In this document: positions 32,801-41,957 of the stretch, one piece after another
How positions within the stretch are numbered: position 1 is the stretch's first letter
Layout of the letters: every line of letters starts with the position of its first letter
Assembly: GCF_017876675.1 (NCBI RefSeq)
Contig: NZ_JAGIOI010000001.1
Location: forward strand, 1,240,001-1,304,000
Reading direction: 5' to 3'
Source of the DNA: Arthrobacter stackebrandtii
GTDB taxonomy: Bacteria; Actinomycetota; Actinomycetes; Actinomycetales; Micrococcaceae
Length of the DNA: 64,000 nucleotides
Program-made: the position numbers and the translations under genes
Notes under the pieces: generated by a model
What the model saw: only the letters and a program-made list of their open reading frames with translations
Told to the model about the DNA's origin: nothing
The model's database searches: none

Positions 32801-33907
32801 ATGGCAAAAAACGGACCCGTTGGAATCGCCTTCATTGGCGCCGGCAACATCTCCAAGCAGTACCTGGACAATCTCACTTCCTTCCCCGACGTCAAGGTGC
32901 TGGTCATCGCTGACCTCTTCGAGGAGGCAGCGGCAGCCCGTGCAGCCGAATACGGCATTGAGGTTTCCGGCGGAGTGGATGCAGCACTGAACCACCCGGA
33001 TGTGGAAATCATCGTCAACCTGACCATCCCGGCCGCCCACGTGGAGGTGGCCACCGCGGCTGTCCGCGCCGGCAAGCACGTGTGGACGGAGAAGCCGTTC
33101 TCCTTGGACAGGGAAAGCGGGCTCGGCCTGCTGAAGGAGGCGCAGGCTGCGGGAGTCCGCCTTGGCTGCGCCCCCGACACCTTTCTCGGGGCGGGCCTGC
33201 AGACGGCCCGCCGACTGATCGATGCCGGGGAAATCGGCACGCCGCTGACGGCCCTGACCATGTTCCAGTCCCCCGGTCCGGAATCCTGGCACCCCAACCC
33301 GGCATTCCTGTTCCAGGAAGGCGCCGGCCCGCTCTTTGACATGGCCCCCTACTACCTGACCACGCTTGTCCAGGCTTTCGGTTCCATCGACAAGGTGGCC
33401 GCCGTGGGCAATACAGCCTTTCCGACCCGCACCATCGGTTCCGGGCCCAAGGAGGGCGAGGTGTTCGACGTCGAGGTTCCCACCCATGTCAGCGCCATCG
33501 TCCAGTTTGCCTCCGGCGCGTCGTCGCACAGCGTCTACAGCTTCGAGTCGCCCAAGGCCCGGATGGGGTTTGTGGAGATCACCGGAACCCAGGGCACCAT
33601 TTCGCTGCCGGATCCCAACAACTTCGACGGCGACATCAAGCTGTGCCGCCGCGGCGAGGACGACTGGACCACCATTGCCGCCGAGGGTCCTGACAACGGC
33701 CGCGGCCTGGGCGTGCTGGACATGGCCCGCGCCATCCGTGCCGGGGTTCCGCACCGTGCCACGGGCGAGCTTGCCTACCACGTGCTCGACGCCATGGTCT
33801 CGATCAGCGAGTCCGTGGACAGCGGTGAATTTGTCGCCGTCAGCAGCACCGCCCCGACCTCCGAGCCGGTCCCCGTTGACTGGGCACCGACCGCAGCAAC
33901 CCTCTAG
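32801..33907 (+). CDS. Gfo/Idh/MocA family oxidoreductase
   Basis: A 368-residue NAD(P)-dependent sugar dehydrogenase. The Rossmann loop is GAGNIS near 12-17, the catalytic EKP is in TEKPF near 97-101, and GPLFDMAPYYLTTLVQAFG near 168-186 is the substrate-domain helix (D-x-x-P-Y-Y in place of the common D-x-G-x-H). It lies 5 bases after the isomerase gene and 9 bases before the next dehydrogenase, in one operon. Together with the isomerases it fits oxidation of a sugar ring to a keto form followed by isomerisation or cleavage. Confidence 0.92.
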   Translation: MAKNGPVGIAFIGAGNISKQYLDNLTSFPDVKVLVIADLFEEAAAARAAEYGIEVSGGVDAALNHPDVEIIVNLTIPAAHVEVATAAVRAGKHVWTEKPFSLDRESGLGLLKEAQAAGVRLGCAPDTFLGAGLQTARRLIDAGEIGTPLTALTMFQSPGPESWHPNPAFLFQEGAGPLFDMAPYYLTTLVQAFGSIDKVAAVGNTAFPTRTIGSGPKEGEVFDVEVPTHVSAIVQFASGASSHSVYSFESPKARMGFVEITGTQGTISLPDPNNFDGDIKLCRRGEDDWTTIAAEGPDNGRGLGVLDMARAIRAGVPHRATGELAYHVLDAMVSISESVDSGEFVAVSSTAPTSEPVPVDWAPTAATL

Positions 33908-33916
33908 GAACCTCCC

Positions 33917-35104
33917 ATGACCTCCCCCCAATCCAACAGCCCCGGCACCCGCCCCCTGGGTGTCGCCGCCATCGGCTACGCCTTCATGGGCCAGGCCCAC
34001 TCCAACGCGTGGCGTTCGGTGGCAAACCACTTCGACGTCCCCGCTTTCGAGCAAAAGGTCTTGGTGGGCCGGGATGCCGGGGCCGTGGCCGCCGCCGCCG
34101 CCAAGTACGGCTGGAGCGAATCTGCCACGGATTGGCGGGAGGTCATTGCACGCGAGGACATCGACATCATCGACATCTGCGCCCCCGGCTGGCTGCATGC
34201 TGAAATTGCGACGGCGGCCCTCGCCGCCGGCAAGCATGTGCTGGTTGAGAAGCCCCTCGCCAACTCCATGGCCGAGTCCGTGTCCATGGTCGCCGCCGCG
34301 CAGGCCGCCCGTGAGATTGGCGTCCGGTCCATGGTGGGCTTCAACTACCGCCGGATCCCCGCACTGGCCCTGGCCCGCAAGCTCATCGCCGACGGCGAGC
34401 TGGGCACGGTCCGGCAGGTCCGGGCGTCGTACCTGCAGGACTGGCTGGCCGATCCGGAGTCCCCCATGACGTGGCGGCTGCGCAAGGAAACCGCAGGCTC
34501 CGGTGCGCTGGGAGACATCGCCTCCCACGCCGTCGACCAGGTCCAGCACCTCCTGGGCGACACCGTCATCGCGGCCTCCGGCAAGCTTCACACCTTCACC
34601 ACTGAGCGCCCGGGTCCGGACGGCCCCGAGCCGGTCACGGTCGACGACGCAGCCTGGGCCACGCTGGAAATGGCCGGCGGTGCCGTGGCCAGCGTGGATG
34701 TTTCGCGGGTGGCCCTGGGCCAGAAGAATGCGCTGCGGGTGGAGGTTTACGGCACGAACGGGGCCCTGACATTCAACCTGGAGAACCCCAACGAACTGTT
34801 CTACCTCAATGCCCGGGAGCCCATCGAAGTGCAGGGGTTCCGGCGCATCCTGGTCACCGAACCCGTGCATCCGTACATTTCCGGCTGGTGGCCGCAAGGG
34901 CATGTCCTGGGCTGGGAGCACAGCTTCACGCACCAGATCAGGGACTTCCTGCTGAACATTGCCGACGGAACTGACCCCTCGCCGTCGTTCGAGGAGGGGC
35001 TCGGCGTCCAGCAGGTCCTGGCCGCGATCGAGGACTCCTCCGCCGCCGGCGGCGCAACCGTCACGCTGGCCGAGCCCGCCATATCCACCACCCGCACTTC
35101 CTAA
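33917..35104 (+). CDS. Gfo/Idh/MocA family oxidoreductase
   Basis: A 395-residue dehydrogenase, second of its family in the operon. The N-terminus reads [16 protein letters not shown] (near 14-29), with G-Y-A-F-M-G in place of the classical G-x-G-x-x-G; the EKP motif is VEKPLANS near 112 and [21 protein letters not shown] near 193-213 carries the D-x-x-x-H pair. The close spacing (9 bases before, 11 after) places it in the operon. The paired dehydrogenases may perform an oxidation and a reduction, as in keto-sugar pathways; this is inference. Confidence 0.92.
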   Translation: MTSPQSNSPGTRPLGVAAIGYAFMGQAHSNAWRSVANHFDVPAFEQKVLVGRDAGAVAAAAAKYGWSESATDWREVIAREDIDIIDICAPGWLHAEIATAALAAGKHVLVEKPLANSMAESVSMVAAAQAAREIGVRSMVGFNYRRIPALALARKLIADGELGTVRQVRASYLQDWLADPESPMTWRLRKETAGSGALGDIASHAVDQVQHLLGDTVIAASGKLHTFTTERPGPDGPEPVTVDDAAWATLEMAGGAVASVDVSRVALGQKNALRVEVYGTNGALTFNLENPNELFYLNAREPIEVQGFRRILVTEPVHPYISGWWPQGHVLGWEHSFTHQIRDFLLNIADGTDPSPSFEEGLGVQQVLAAIEDSSAAGGATVTLAEPAISTTRTS

Positions 35105-35115
35105 GGACTGAATTC

Positions 35116-36117
35116 ATGGCACGCCCCTACACCCTGTTCACCGGCCAGTGGGCCGACCTCCCCTTCGAGGAAGTTGCCCGGCTGGCTTCCGAATGGGGCT
35201 ACGACGGACTGGAGATTGCCTGCTCGGGCGACCACCTGGACCCGTGGCGCTGGGACGAGCCCGGCTACGTTGCCGGCAAGCTCGCCACCCTGGAGAAGTA
35301 CGGCCTGAAGGTCTGGGCCATCTCCAACCATCTCAAGGGCCAGGCGGTGTGCGATGACCCCATCGACTTCCGCCACCAGGCGATCGTCGGCACCAAGGTG
35401 TGGGGCGACGGCAATCCCGAGGGAGTGCGCCAGCGAGCCGCCGAGGAGATGAAGCTGACCGCACGGCTGGCCCAGGCACTCGGCGTGAAGACAGTTGTGG
35501 GCTTCACGGGCTCGTCCATATGGCAGTATGTGGCGATGTTCCCACCCGTCCCGGAATCGGTCATCGAGGCCGGATACCAGGACTTTGCCGACCGCTGGAA
35601 CCCCATCCTGGACGTCTTTGACGAGTGCGGCGTACGCTTCGCCCACGAGGTGCACCCCTCCGAAATCGCCTACGACTACTGGACTACCGTCCGCTCACTG
35701 GAGGCGATCGGCCACCGGCCGGCGTTCGGGCTGAACTGGGATCCGAGCCACTTCATGTGGCAGGGCATCGACCCGGTCTCCTTCATCTGGGACTTCAAGG
35801 ACAGGATCTACCACGTTGACTGCAAGGACACGAAGCTGCGCCCCACCGGCCGCAACACGGTCATGGGCTCGCACCTGCCGTGGGGCGATCCGCGCCGCGG
35901 CTGGGACTTTGTCTCCGCAGGGCGGGGCGACGTGCCCTGGGAATCCTCCTTCCGCGCGCTGACCGCCATCGGCTATGACGGCCCCATTTCCATCGAATGG
36001 GAGGACGCCGGCATGGACCGCCTGCAGGGGGCGCCCGAGGCACTTGCGGCACTGAAGAAGTTCGACTTCGCCCCCTCGGCCTTGTCTTTCGACGCCGCCT
36101 TCAGCAACCAGGACTGA
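35116..36117 (+). CDS. sugar phosphate isomerase/epimerase (TIM barrel)
   Basis: A 333-residue xylose-isomerase-like TIM barrel. Metal-ligand segments are visible: [13 protein letters not shown] near 175-187, [13 protein letters not shown] near 207-219, IYHVDCKDT near 233-241 and [11 protein letters not shown] near 291. It is longer than the first isomerase, with an added loop around [22 protein letters not shown]. Last gene of the operon, ending 12 bases before a strong terminator. The reaction is probably keto-sugar isomerisation or 3-keto-glycoside handling. Confidence 0.9.
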   Translation: MARPYTLFTGQWADLPFEEVARLASEWGYDGLEIACSGDHLDPWRWDEPGYVAGKLATLEKYGLKVWAISNHLKGQAVCDDPIDFRHQAIVGTKVWGDGNPEGVRQRAAEEMKLTARLAQALGVKTVVGFTGSSIWQYVAMFPPVPESVIEAGYQDFADRWNPILDVFDECGVRFAHEVHPSEIAYDYWTTVRSLEAIGHRPAFGLNWDPSHFMWQGIDPVSFIWDFKDRIYHVDCKDTKLRPTGRNTVMGSHLPWGDPRRGWDFVSAGRGDVPWESSFRALTAIGYDGPISIEWEDAGMDRLQGAPEALAALKKFDFAPSALSFDAAFSNQD

Positions 36118-36129
36118 TTCTTTTTAACC

Positions 36130-36183
36130 AACGACGGCGGCACCTGGGTGGGATTTTCTTCCCACCCAGGTGCCGCCGTCGTT
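36130..36183. terminator. 24-bp stem-loop terminator, shared by convergent operons
   Basis: A perfect 24-bp stem (36130-36153 and 36160-36183) with a 6-base loop follows the isomerase gene by 12 bases and is followed by a T-rich run (CTTGTTTTTTCC). On the other strand it lies 11 bases after the SDR stop at 36195, so it serves both. Its core is nearly the same as the element at 25874-25925, in inverted orientation. Confidence 0.92.
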
Positions 36184-36194
36184 CTTGTTTTTTC

Positions 36195-36953
36195 CTAGGC
36201 AGCTTCGCGGCGGTCGAAGGTCAGGCCCCCGGGGACCTGGAAGGTGGGCATGAGTTCCAGCATGCCCACGTTAACGTGGCGCGGTGTCTCAACGGCATAG
36301 TCCAGGGCGTTGACGATGTCGTCGGTGGTGAGCGATTCGTACCCTTCGTAGTACGTCTCCCACGCTTCCTGCATGGCCTCCGGCGAGCCGCCCATGTTGC
36401 GTCCGAAGATCTCGGTTTCAACACGTCCCGGGCAAATTTCCGTCACACGGATCCGCTTGCCCAGGGTGTCGTTGCGCAGCTGCCGCGACACCTGGTGAAC
36501 GGCCGCCTTGGTGGCGTGGTAGGCGGTGTGACCGAAGAAGTTGTAGAGGCCGGCGATGGAGCTGATGTTGACGATGTGCCCCAGATCCCGCTCAACCATG
36601 CCCGGCAGGACCAGGCGGGTCAGCTGGAGCAGGCCGCGAAGGTTGACGTCGATGAGCTCGTCAATGTCGTTTTCGGACGAGGTCAGGATGTTGCCCGGCC
36701 GCGAGACTCCAGCACAGTTCACCAGGACATCCACCTTCAGCTCCGACACCATTGCTGTGAGCGCGGCAGTGTCTGTCAGGTCGAGAACGTGCGGGATGGC
36801 GCCCGTCCGGTCGGCCAGTTCCGCGAGCCGTTCCTCGTTCCGGGCCACGGCATGGACCGTCAGGCCGCGCTTCGTAAGGCGCTCCGCAATGGCGGCGCCC
36901 ATTCCTGTTGACGCCCCGGTGACAAGAGCCGTTGAGTAGTCGGAAAATGACAT
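36195..36953 (-). CDS. SDR family oxidoreductase
   Basis: A 252-residue short-chain dehydrogenase. TGASTGMG near 12-19 binds the cofactor; VNCAG near 80 replaces NNAG; the catalytic Ser is in NISSIAG (near 132) and Y-x-x-x-K in AYHATKAA (near 147). The C-terminus is typical of the YdfG/serine-dehydrogenase-like group that acts on small hydroxy acids and amino acids such as serine and 3-hydroxy acids. As last gene of the PxpA-B-C-MFS unit it may oxidise or reduce a hydroxylated intermediate. The substrate is inferred from context only. Confidence 0.88.
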   Translation of the reverse strand: MSFSDYSTALVTGASTGMGAAIAERLTKRGLTVHAVARNEERLAELADRTGAIPHVLDLTDTAALTAMVSELKVDVLVNCAGVSRPGNILTSSENDIDELIDVNLRGLLQLTRLVLPGMVERDLGHIVNISSIAGLYNFFGHTAYHATKAAVHQVSRQLRNDTLGKRIRVTEICPGRVETEIFGRNMGGSPEAMQEAWETYYEGYESLTTDDIVNALDYAVETPRHVNVGMLELMPTFQVPGGLTFDRREAA

Positions 36954-37029
36954 GGTTGTCTCCCAATATGTGTAGTGAATCGTCTATTTGGTACCCGCCG
37001 GACGGCTGTTGGGCTGCCCGTCTTGCTGC

Positions 37030-38373
37030 CTATTCGTCGCGCAGCGGCAAGTGGGCCCTGTCCTGGACCGTGCTGACTGCCAGCAGGGTTCCCAGTGCCG
37101 TGATGACCGCATAAAAAGCCGGCATGTAGATGTTGCCCGTGGAGGCAATGAGCCAGGTCATCAGCAGCGGTGCCGTTCCACCAAAAAGTGCCGATGACAC
37201 GTTGTAGCCGAGACCGTACGCCGAGTACCGCACCCGTGTTGGGAACAGTTCCACGATGAGGATGTGGATTACGGCGGTGTGTCCGGAGAATGCGATCGCC
37301 ATGATGCAGGCGCCCAGGATGGCCAGGCCCATCTCCCCCGTGGCGATGAGCGCATAGGACGGGATGCCCACAATGGCCATGGCGATGGCGGACCCGGCAA
37401 TGACCTTCTTACGGCCAATCCGGTCTGAAAGGCTGCCCATGATGGGGATGGCAATGCAGATGACCACCAGGCTGCACGCCGTGACCAGCAGCGCCTGGCC
37501 TATGCCAAAGTTGAGCTGCTCTCCCTTCAGGAACGTTGGCATGAAAGAGAACAGGACGTAGTACCCGGAGCCGTTCATCAGGGGAATGAAGAGCGCCAGC
37601 AGCATGGCCCGCCGGTGGACGGGGGTGGCGAACGCTTCCTTCAGCGGGTTCTTGGACAGCCCGCCTTCCTCCTTGAGCTTCTCAAAGTTGGGGGTGTCGG
37701 TGATCGACTTCCTGATGTACCAGCCAATGAAGCCCATCGGGATGGCCACCAGGAACGGGATGCGCCAGGCAAACGCACCAAATCCGCCGCCGTTGATGGC
37801 TTCCTCGGTGAGCCATGGCGACATGGAGTAGGCCACCAGTGTGCCTGTGAGGAGTGCCGCAAAAGAGGCGATTTGGGCATACGAGGTAATGATGCCGCGT
37901 CTGCCCTCGGGTGCGTGTTCGGCCAGAAACGTCATGGCACCGGCCGATTCGCCGCCGACCGAGAAGCCTTGGAGAAGGCGCAGGGTGATCAGAAGGATGG
38001 GTGCTGCGATGCCGATGGCGGCATAGCCGGGCAGCATGCCGATGCCGGCAGTGGCCACACTGATCAAAAGAATGACGAAGACCAGGAGACGTTGGCGCCC
38101 GATCCGGTCTCCGAGATAGCCGCAGACGACGGCTCCCAGCGGGCGGACCAGGAAGGAAATGGCGTAGCCGGCAAAGACGAACAGCAAGGCGTTGTCAGGG
38201 TTGCCCGGCGCCAGGAAGACCAGGGCCAGGGTCCCGGCCATGAAGGCAAAGATGCCGTTGTCGTAAAGCTCGACAAAGATCCCTACGCACCCGGCGGTGA
38301 CGACCTTCCGGGTTTGTGCCGCGTTGAGCGGTGCCTCTGGCGTGCTTTCAACACGCATTGTTGTGCTTGTCAT
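37030..38373 (-). CDS. MFS transporter, metabolite:H+ symporter (KgtP/ShiA-like)
   Basis: A 447-residue permease with twelve membrane segments. Family marks are GYLGDRIGRQR in the loop after segment 2 (near 85-95), LRLLQGFSVGGESAGAMTFLAEHAP (near 132-156), the long central loop with ITDTPNFEKLKEEGG, and SDRIGRKK near 315. Members import dicarboxylates, osmolytes or aromatic acids (KgtP, ProP, ShiA). It stands between PxpC and the SDR gene on the same strand, so it likely moves the substrate or a product (for example a 2-oxoglutarate analogue) of this operon. Confidence 0.92.
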   Translation of the reverse strand: MTSTTMRVESTPEAPLNAAQTRKVVTAGCVGIFVELYDNGIFAFMAGTLALVFLAPGNPDNALLFVFAGYAISFLVRPLGAVVCGYLGDRIGRQRLLVFVILLISVATAGIGMLPGYAAIGIAAPILLITLRLLQGFSVGGESAGAMTFLAEHAPEGRRGIITSYAQIASFAALLTGTLVAYSMSPWLTEEAINGGGFGAFAWRIPFLVAIPMGFIGWYIRKSITDTPNFEKLKEEGGLSKNPLKEAFATPVHRRAMLLALFIPLMNGSGYYVLFSFMPTFLKGEQLNFGIGQALLVTACSLVVICIAIPIMGSLSDRIGRKKVIAGSAIAMAIVGIPSYALIATGEMGLAILGACIMAIAFSGHTAVIHILIVELFPTRVRYSAYGLGYNVSSALFGGTAPLLMTWLIASTGNIYMPAFYAVITALGTLLAVSTVQDRAHLPLRDE

Positions 38374-38426
38374 CTATATTCCTCATTGAATTCATGGACG
38401 GGCCGTGGCTGGGGTGGTTCATAGCC

Positions 38427-39449
38427 TCAGGCCGTTTGATTGCTCTCGAGAGCGTTGGCTCCGCTCCCGGTGGTTCCGCTCTGCAAGCCGAGCAGGCCGA
38501 ATACTGTATTGACGCGGGTCCGCAGCTTATCCAGCTCACGCATTGCGGAGCGGTGGTTCGCAGTGGCTTCGGCAACTGTCGTGTGGCGAAAGGTGATGAG
38601 ATGTCCTGGCCGGGCTTGCGCCAGGGCATCGAGAGAAAGGCTTGTGACCACTGCCATCACGGGATATCCCGCGGTCACTCCGCGTCCTCGGTGCAGCACC
38701 AGCAGTTCGTCCCGCGAGGGGACTTCGACGGCCCCCACGGGCACTCCGCGTGAGAGCACCTCTGAGGTGAGCTGCCGCTCGGGCAGGTCGCCGCGGAGCC
38801 GGAGCCCTATGTGGTTGCTGCGGTCACCGACAGTGTAGGAACCGCTGAACAGCTTTTGGGCTGTTTCGCCAAACTCCTCGATGTCCGGGCCGTCCGTGAC
38901 CTCAATGACCGGATGCGTGCTGATGCCGGGCCTGGACAGTCCGAGCCGGAACAGCGGCAGGTCAAAATAGGGCTGGCGGATGGGTCGTACGCTCCGCCTC
39001 GTTGCCAGGGAGTCCCCGTCCATGAGCCGGTGGCCGAAGCCAACCACCGTGTCGGGCGCGCAACTGCCAAGAAGGGTGGGTGTTTCGACGGAGCCATGGA
39101 TTGCAAGGTACGCACGCAGGCCGCCCCTCATGGCGCGAATGGAAATCGTTTCCCCTGCTGCCACCGAGACCGGCTCCCACTGCGGGCATTCCCTGCCTCC
39201 CACGGTCAAGGTCAGGGACGCCCCCGTCACGGATATCAGGATGTCCTCGGTGCTGCGCAGCCGGACATCCAATGCGGTGATTTCCAGCAGCGGCTCATTG
39301 TCATGGTTTCCCACGAGAATGTTCGCCGCACGTGCAGAAAACTGGTCCAGGGCACCGTTGACGGGCAGGCCGTAGCGCGGGCCGCGGACACGGCCAAGGT
39401 CGGTGACGACGCTGTGGCCGCCTTGTTGAACCAGAAGTGTCCCAGTCAT
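38427..39449 (-). CDS. pxpC: 5-oxoprolinase subunit C-like (KipA / biotin-dependent carboxyltransferase family)
   Basis: A 340-residue protein of the PxpC/KipA family. Marks are the N-terminal GGHSVVTDLGRVRGPRYGLPVNGALDQFSARAANILVGN and the middle RAMRGGLRAYLAIHG, with the last third carrying VLHRGRGVTAGYPVMAVV. With PxpA and PxpB it makes the ATP-dependent 5-oxoprolinase that opens 5-oxoproline to glutamate. The start overlaps the PxpB stop by 4 bases. The C-terminal 30 residues extend past the usual end. The clustering with an aldolase and aminotransferase suggests a substituted substrate; see findings. Confidence 0.9.
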   Translation of the reverse strand: MTGTLLVQQGGHSVVTDLGRVRGPRYGLPVNGALDQFSARAANILVGNHDNEPLLEITALDVRLRSTEDILISVTGASLTLTVGGRECPQWEPVSVAAGETISIRAMRGGLRAYLAIHGSVETPTLLGSCAPDTVVGFGHRLMDGDSLATRRSVRPIRQPYFDLPLFRLGLSRPGISTHPVIEVTDGPDIEEFGETAQKLFSGSYTVGDRSNHIGLRLRGDLPERQLTSEVLSRGVPVGAVEVPSRDELLVLHRGRGVTAGYPVMAVVTSLSLDALAQARPGHLITFRHTTVAEATANHRSAMRELDKLRTRVNTVFGLLGLQSGTTGSGANALESNQTA

Positions 39450-40162
39450 GGCAAAGCCTCCAGCGGTTGGCCGTCGTAGCGTGCGAAGTCCTCGGGTGAA
39501 ATCCGGTGAAAGCGCAGGACATCCCCGGGCAGGTAGGGCACCAGTGGTTCCCTGGATGCGTCAAGCAGCGTCAGTGGTGTCTGTCCGATGACGCACCAGC
39601 CGCCCGGAGCGGAGGCCGGCGCGATGACCGCCTGCCGGCCGGCCACCGAAACGGCACCTGCCGGTACTGAGATGCGTGGGTCCTTCAGCCGCGGAACCGG
39701 CAGGGGAAAGTCGGGACCGTCCATCATGGGTGAACCGGCGGGTGCGCCCAGGCAGCGGATGACATAAGACTTGGCTGTGTGAAGCCGGATGATTTCCTCA
39801 ACGCCAAGGCCTTCATGGTCGGCCACGCGTGCCAGGTCCGGGCCGAACTGCCCGCCATAGACCACGGGTACTTCAAATTGCCGAGGGGTGCGGGAGGTGG
39901 CGCCGACGAAGTCGATCTGGCGCATCGCCAGGAGCACAATGGCACGCACCTGGCGCGCCGAGGTGAGGTGGGAGTCAAACTCCACGAGCAGCGAATCATA
40001 GGTGGGGACGGCCCCGTGGATGCCGTCCATGCCTGACGAGTCAAGCCAGCCGGCCAGGGCATGGACTGTCTTCCAGTCATGCTCCCGGTCGCCGGTGGTG
40101 GCGACGACCCGCAGGGCCGCGTCACCAGCTTCATGCACCTCGATGGTGGTGGATGCACCCAT
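39446..40162 (-). CDS. pxpB: 5-oxoprolinase subunit B-like (KipI family)
   Basis: A 238-residue protein of the PxpB/KipI family. It contains the cyclophilin-like core with VPVVYGGQFGPDLARVADHEGLGVEEIIRLHTAKSYVIRCLGAPAGSPMM (near 107-155) and the C-terminal GGWCVIGQTPLTLLDASREPLVPYLPGDVLRFHRI. It begins at ATG 40162, one base after the PxpA stop, and overlaps PxpC by 4 bases, so A, B and C are translated together. As in PxpB, it should form the catalytic complex with PxpC. Confidence 0.92.
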   Translation of the reverse strand: MGASTTIEVHEAGDAALRVVATTGDREHDWKTVHALAGWLDSSGMDGIHGAVPTYDSLLVEFDSHLTSARQVRAIVLLAMRQIDFVGATSRTPRQFEVPVVYGGQFGPDLARVADHEGLGVEEIIRLHTAKSYVIRCLGAPAGSPMMDGPDFPLPVPRLKDPRISVPAGAVSVAGRQAVIAPASAPGGWCVIGQTPLTLLDASREPLVPYLPGDVLRFHRISPEDFARYDGQPLEALP

Positions 40163-40163
40163 G

Positions 40164-40952
40164 TCAGGCCACCAGCCGCTTGTTCTCAAGGACCTTGCGG
40201 AGCGGCGCAATGCGCACGCCGGAGGCCGTCAGTTCGGTGCGTATAAGCCTCGCAAGGTCCACGGCACCCGGGTTGTCTCCGTGCAGCAGCACCGTGTCTG
40301 CAGTGATCGGGAGGTCAGTTCCGTCCACGGCCCGGATCAGTCCTTCACAGACCATTCGAATGGTCCGGTCAACGATTGCCTTGGCGTCGCGGATGACCGC
40401 ACCCGGCTGGCTGCGGGGAACGAGCGTGCCGTCAGGCATGTAGGCGCGGTCGATGATTCCCACAATTCCGACTGGCAGCCCACGCTCCGAGCCGGCCTTG
40501 GACAGCTCCCCGTCCTGCGCCACCAGGATGAGGTCCGGGCGCACGCGGGCCGCCGCATCGGCCACCGCATCGGCGTAGTCCGCCCTGGTGGCCACGAGGT
40601 TGCCCAGGCGGCCATGGGGGGCAATGTGTGAAATTTCGGTACCGTGGTAGGCGGCGAAGCCGTTCAGGGCGCCGAGCTGGTATAGGACGTCGTTGCGGAC
40701 TTCGGCGGCGGTCAGGTCCATGGCACGGCGGCCAAATCCCCTGAGGTCTGGAAAACTGGGGTGTGCCCCGATGCTGACTCCGCGGCGGACACATTCGGCA
40801 ACGGTGGCCTCCATGATGTCGGGGTCCCCGGCGTGAAATCCGCAGGCGATGTTGGCGCTGGAGACGATGTCCAGCAGCGCCTTGTCGTCCCCCATGCTCC
40901 AGGCGCCGAATCCTTCGCCGAGATCTGCGACAAGATCAATTGTGGGCCCCAT
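40164..40952 (-). CDS. pxpA: 5-oxoprolinase subunit A-like (LamB/YcsF family)
   Basis: A 262-residue LamB/YcsF protein. Family marks are VADLGEGFGAW at the N-terminus (D-L-x-E-G-F-G; DLNEGFG in most members, N to G here), SANIACGFHAGDP near 32-44, GAHPSFPDLRGFGRR near 63-77 and LHGDNPGAVDLARLI near 223-237. PxpA supplies the phosphorylation/ring-opening part of 5-oxoprolinase. It is the first gene of the pxpA-pxpB-pxpC-MFS-SDR operon. A TAGGTCTTTG-type motif (41040-41053) lies about 90 bases before its start. Confidence 0.92.
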   Translation of the reverse strand: MGPTIDLVADLGEGFGAWSMGDDKALLDIVSSANIACGFHAGDPDIMEATVAECVRRGVSIGAHPSFPDLRGFGRRAMDLTAAEVRNDVLYQLGALNGFAAYHGTEISHIAPHGRLGNLVATRADYADAVADAAARVRPDLILVAQDGELSKAGSERGLPVGIVGIIDRAYMPDGTLVPRSQPGAVIRDAKAIVDRTIRMVCEGLIRAVDGTDLPITADTVLLHGDNPGAVDLARLIRTELTASGVRIAPLRKVLENKRLVA

Positions 40953-41039
40953 TGCTGCCTTCCTATACGTTGTTTGGCGTTCCGTGCCGGGAGCTGTTTC
41001 CCGGTTTCATGTCATTGAGTCTGTCACCGAGAGTTGGCT

Positions 41040-41053
41040 CACACAAAGACCTA
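41040..41053 (-). promoter_or_regulatory. LysR-regulon motif copy upstream of pxpA
   Basis: The 14 bases CACACAAAGACCTA are identical to the left arm plus spacer of the palindrome at 45341-45361 near the LysR gene. The right arm is absent here. The copy lies about 90 bases upstream of the PxpA start in the only promoter region for that operon. Confidence 0.6.
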
Positions 41054-41099
41054 AAAACTGTCATGAGACAGCTTCGGCTTATGACCCACGCCACGGAAA

Positions 41100-41132
41100 T
41101 GGCGGGTGCCGGGCATCCGCCGACACCCGCCA
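41100..41132 (-). terminator. stem-loop after the polyamine-type importer operon
   Basis: A perfect 9-bp stem TGGCGGGTG/CACCCGCCA with a 15-base loop lies 7 bases after the stop at 41140 of the last permease gene. It should end the four-gene importer transcript. Confidence 0.7.
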
Positions 41133-41139
41133 AGGGGTT

Positions 41140-41955
41140 CTAATTGAGGGCTTTGCGGAGCCCCATGACACGTTCCACCACAACGACGACGGCCAGGGAG
41201 ATCAGGATAAGGATCACCGAGAGTGCGGCCACGGCCGCATCGGCCGAGTTTTCCACATACCGAAGGACCTGGACGGGAAGTGTCGGGAGCCCGGATTCGG
41301 CGACGAAGAGCGAGATCACCGCTTCGTCGAAAGAGACGATGAAGGCGATGACTCCGCCGGCAATGACACCGGGGCGGATGATCGGCAGGGTGACCCTGCG
41401 AAACACCGTCCAGGGGCCGGCACCGAGGATGCGTGCCGCATCCTCGCACGAGGTGTCGGCGGTGGCCAGGCTCATGATGGTGGTCCGGATGACGAAGGGG
41501 ATGGTGATGGCCACGTGCCCAATGATGATCCCTGTGTATGTGTTGTTCAGGTTCAACGGCCCAAACAGAAGGACCATGCCCAATGCCAGGACGATGCTGG
41601 GCGTCAGCAGCGGCGAAAGAAAGAACGCTTCCATCGCCGGCTTGGACTTGAATTCGAACCGTTGCAGGGCCATCGCCGCGGGAACGCCGATGGCCAGGAC
41701 AACCACCGTGACGAACGCGGCCACAATGAGGCTGACCTTCATGCCTTCCACGAAGATGGTTTCCGAGGGAAGCGCCTGGTACCACTTCAGCGTGAAGCCC
41801 TCGGGCGGGAAGGAGAGGTATTGGTTGGATGCGAAGGACACCACGAAGACGATGATCAGCGGCGCCAGCAGGAAGAGGTAGAGAAGAAAGACGACGATGT
41901 TGAATATCGGCTTCGCGGGATTGAACCGCGGTTTGAAAAGGCGGAGTTCACTCAT
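41140..41955 (-). CDS. ABC transporter permease (PotC type)
   Basis: A 271-residue permease of the spermidine/putrescine (PotC) class with six membrane segments and the EAA loop CEDAARILGAGPWTVFRRVTLPIIRPGV near 170-197. The ATG at 41955 lies 2 bases beyond the stop of the PotB-type gene, so they are coupled. It is the last gene of the importer operon SBP-ATPase-PotB-PotC. The frame is open far upstream but only this part has membrane-protein composition. Confidence 0.92.
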   Translation of the reverse strand: MSELRLFKPRFNPAKPIFNIVVFLLYLFLLAPLIIVFVVSFASNQYLSFPPEGFTLKWYQALPSETIFVEGMKVSLIVAAFVTVVVLAIGVPAAMALQRFEFKSKPAMEAFFLSPLLTPSIVLALGMVLLFGPLNLNNTYTGIIIGHVAITIPFVIRTTIMSLATADTSCEDAARILGAGPWTVFRRVTLPIIRPGVIAGGVIAFIVSFDEAVISLFVAESGLPTLPVQVLRYVENSADAAVAALSVILILISLAVVVVVERVMGLRKALN

Positions 41956-41957
41956 GG

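Noticed and set aside
32792-34933. Long minus-strand open frame of 713 codons opposite the two Gfo/Idh/MocA genes
   Set aside because: It is antisense to two clear dehydrogenases, has Gly/Arg/His-rich shadow composition, no domain and no ribosome site. High GC keeps such frames open.
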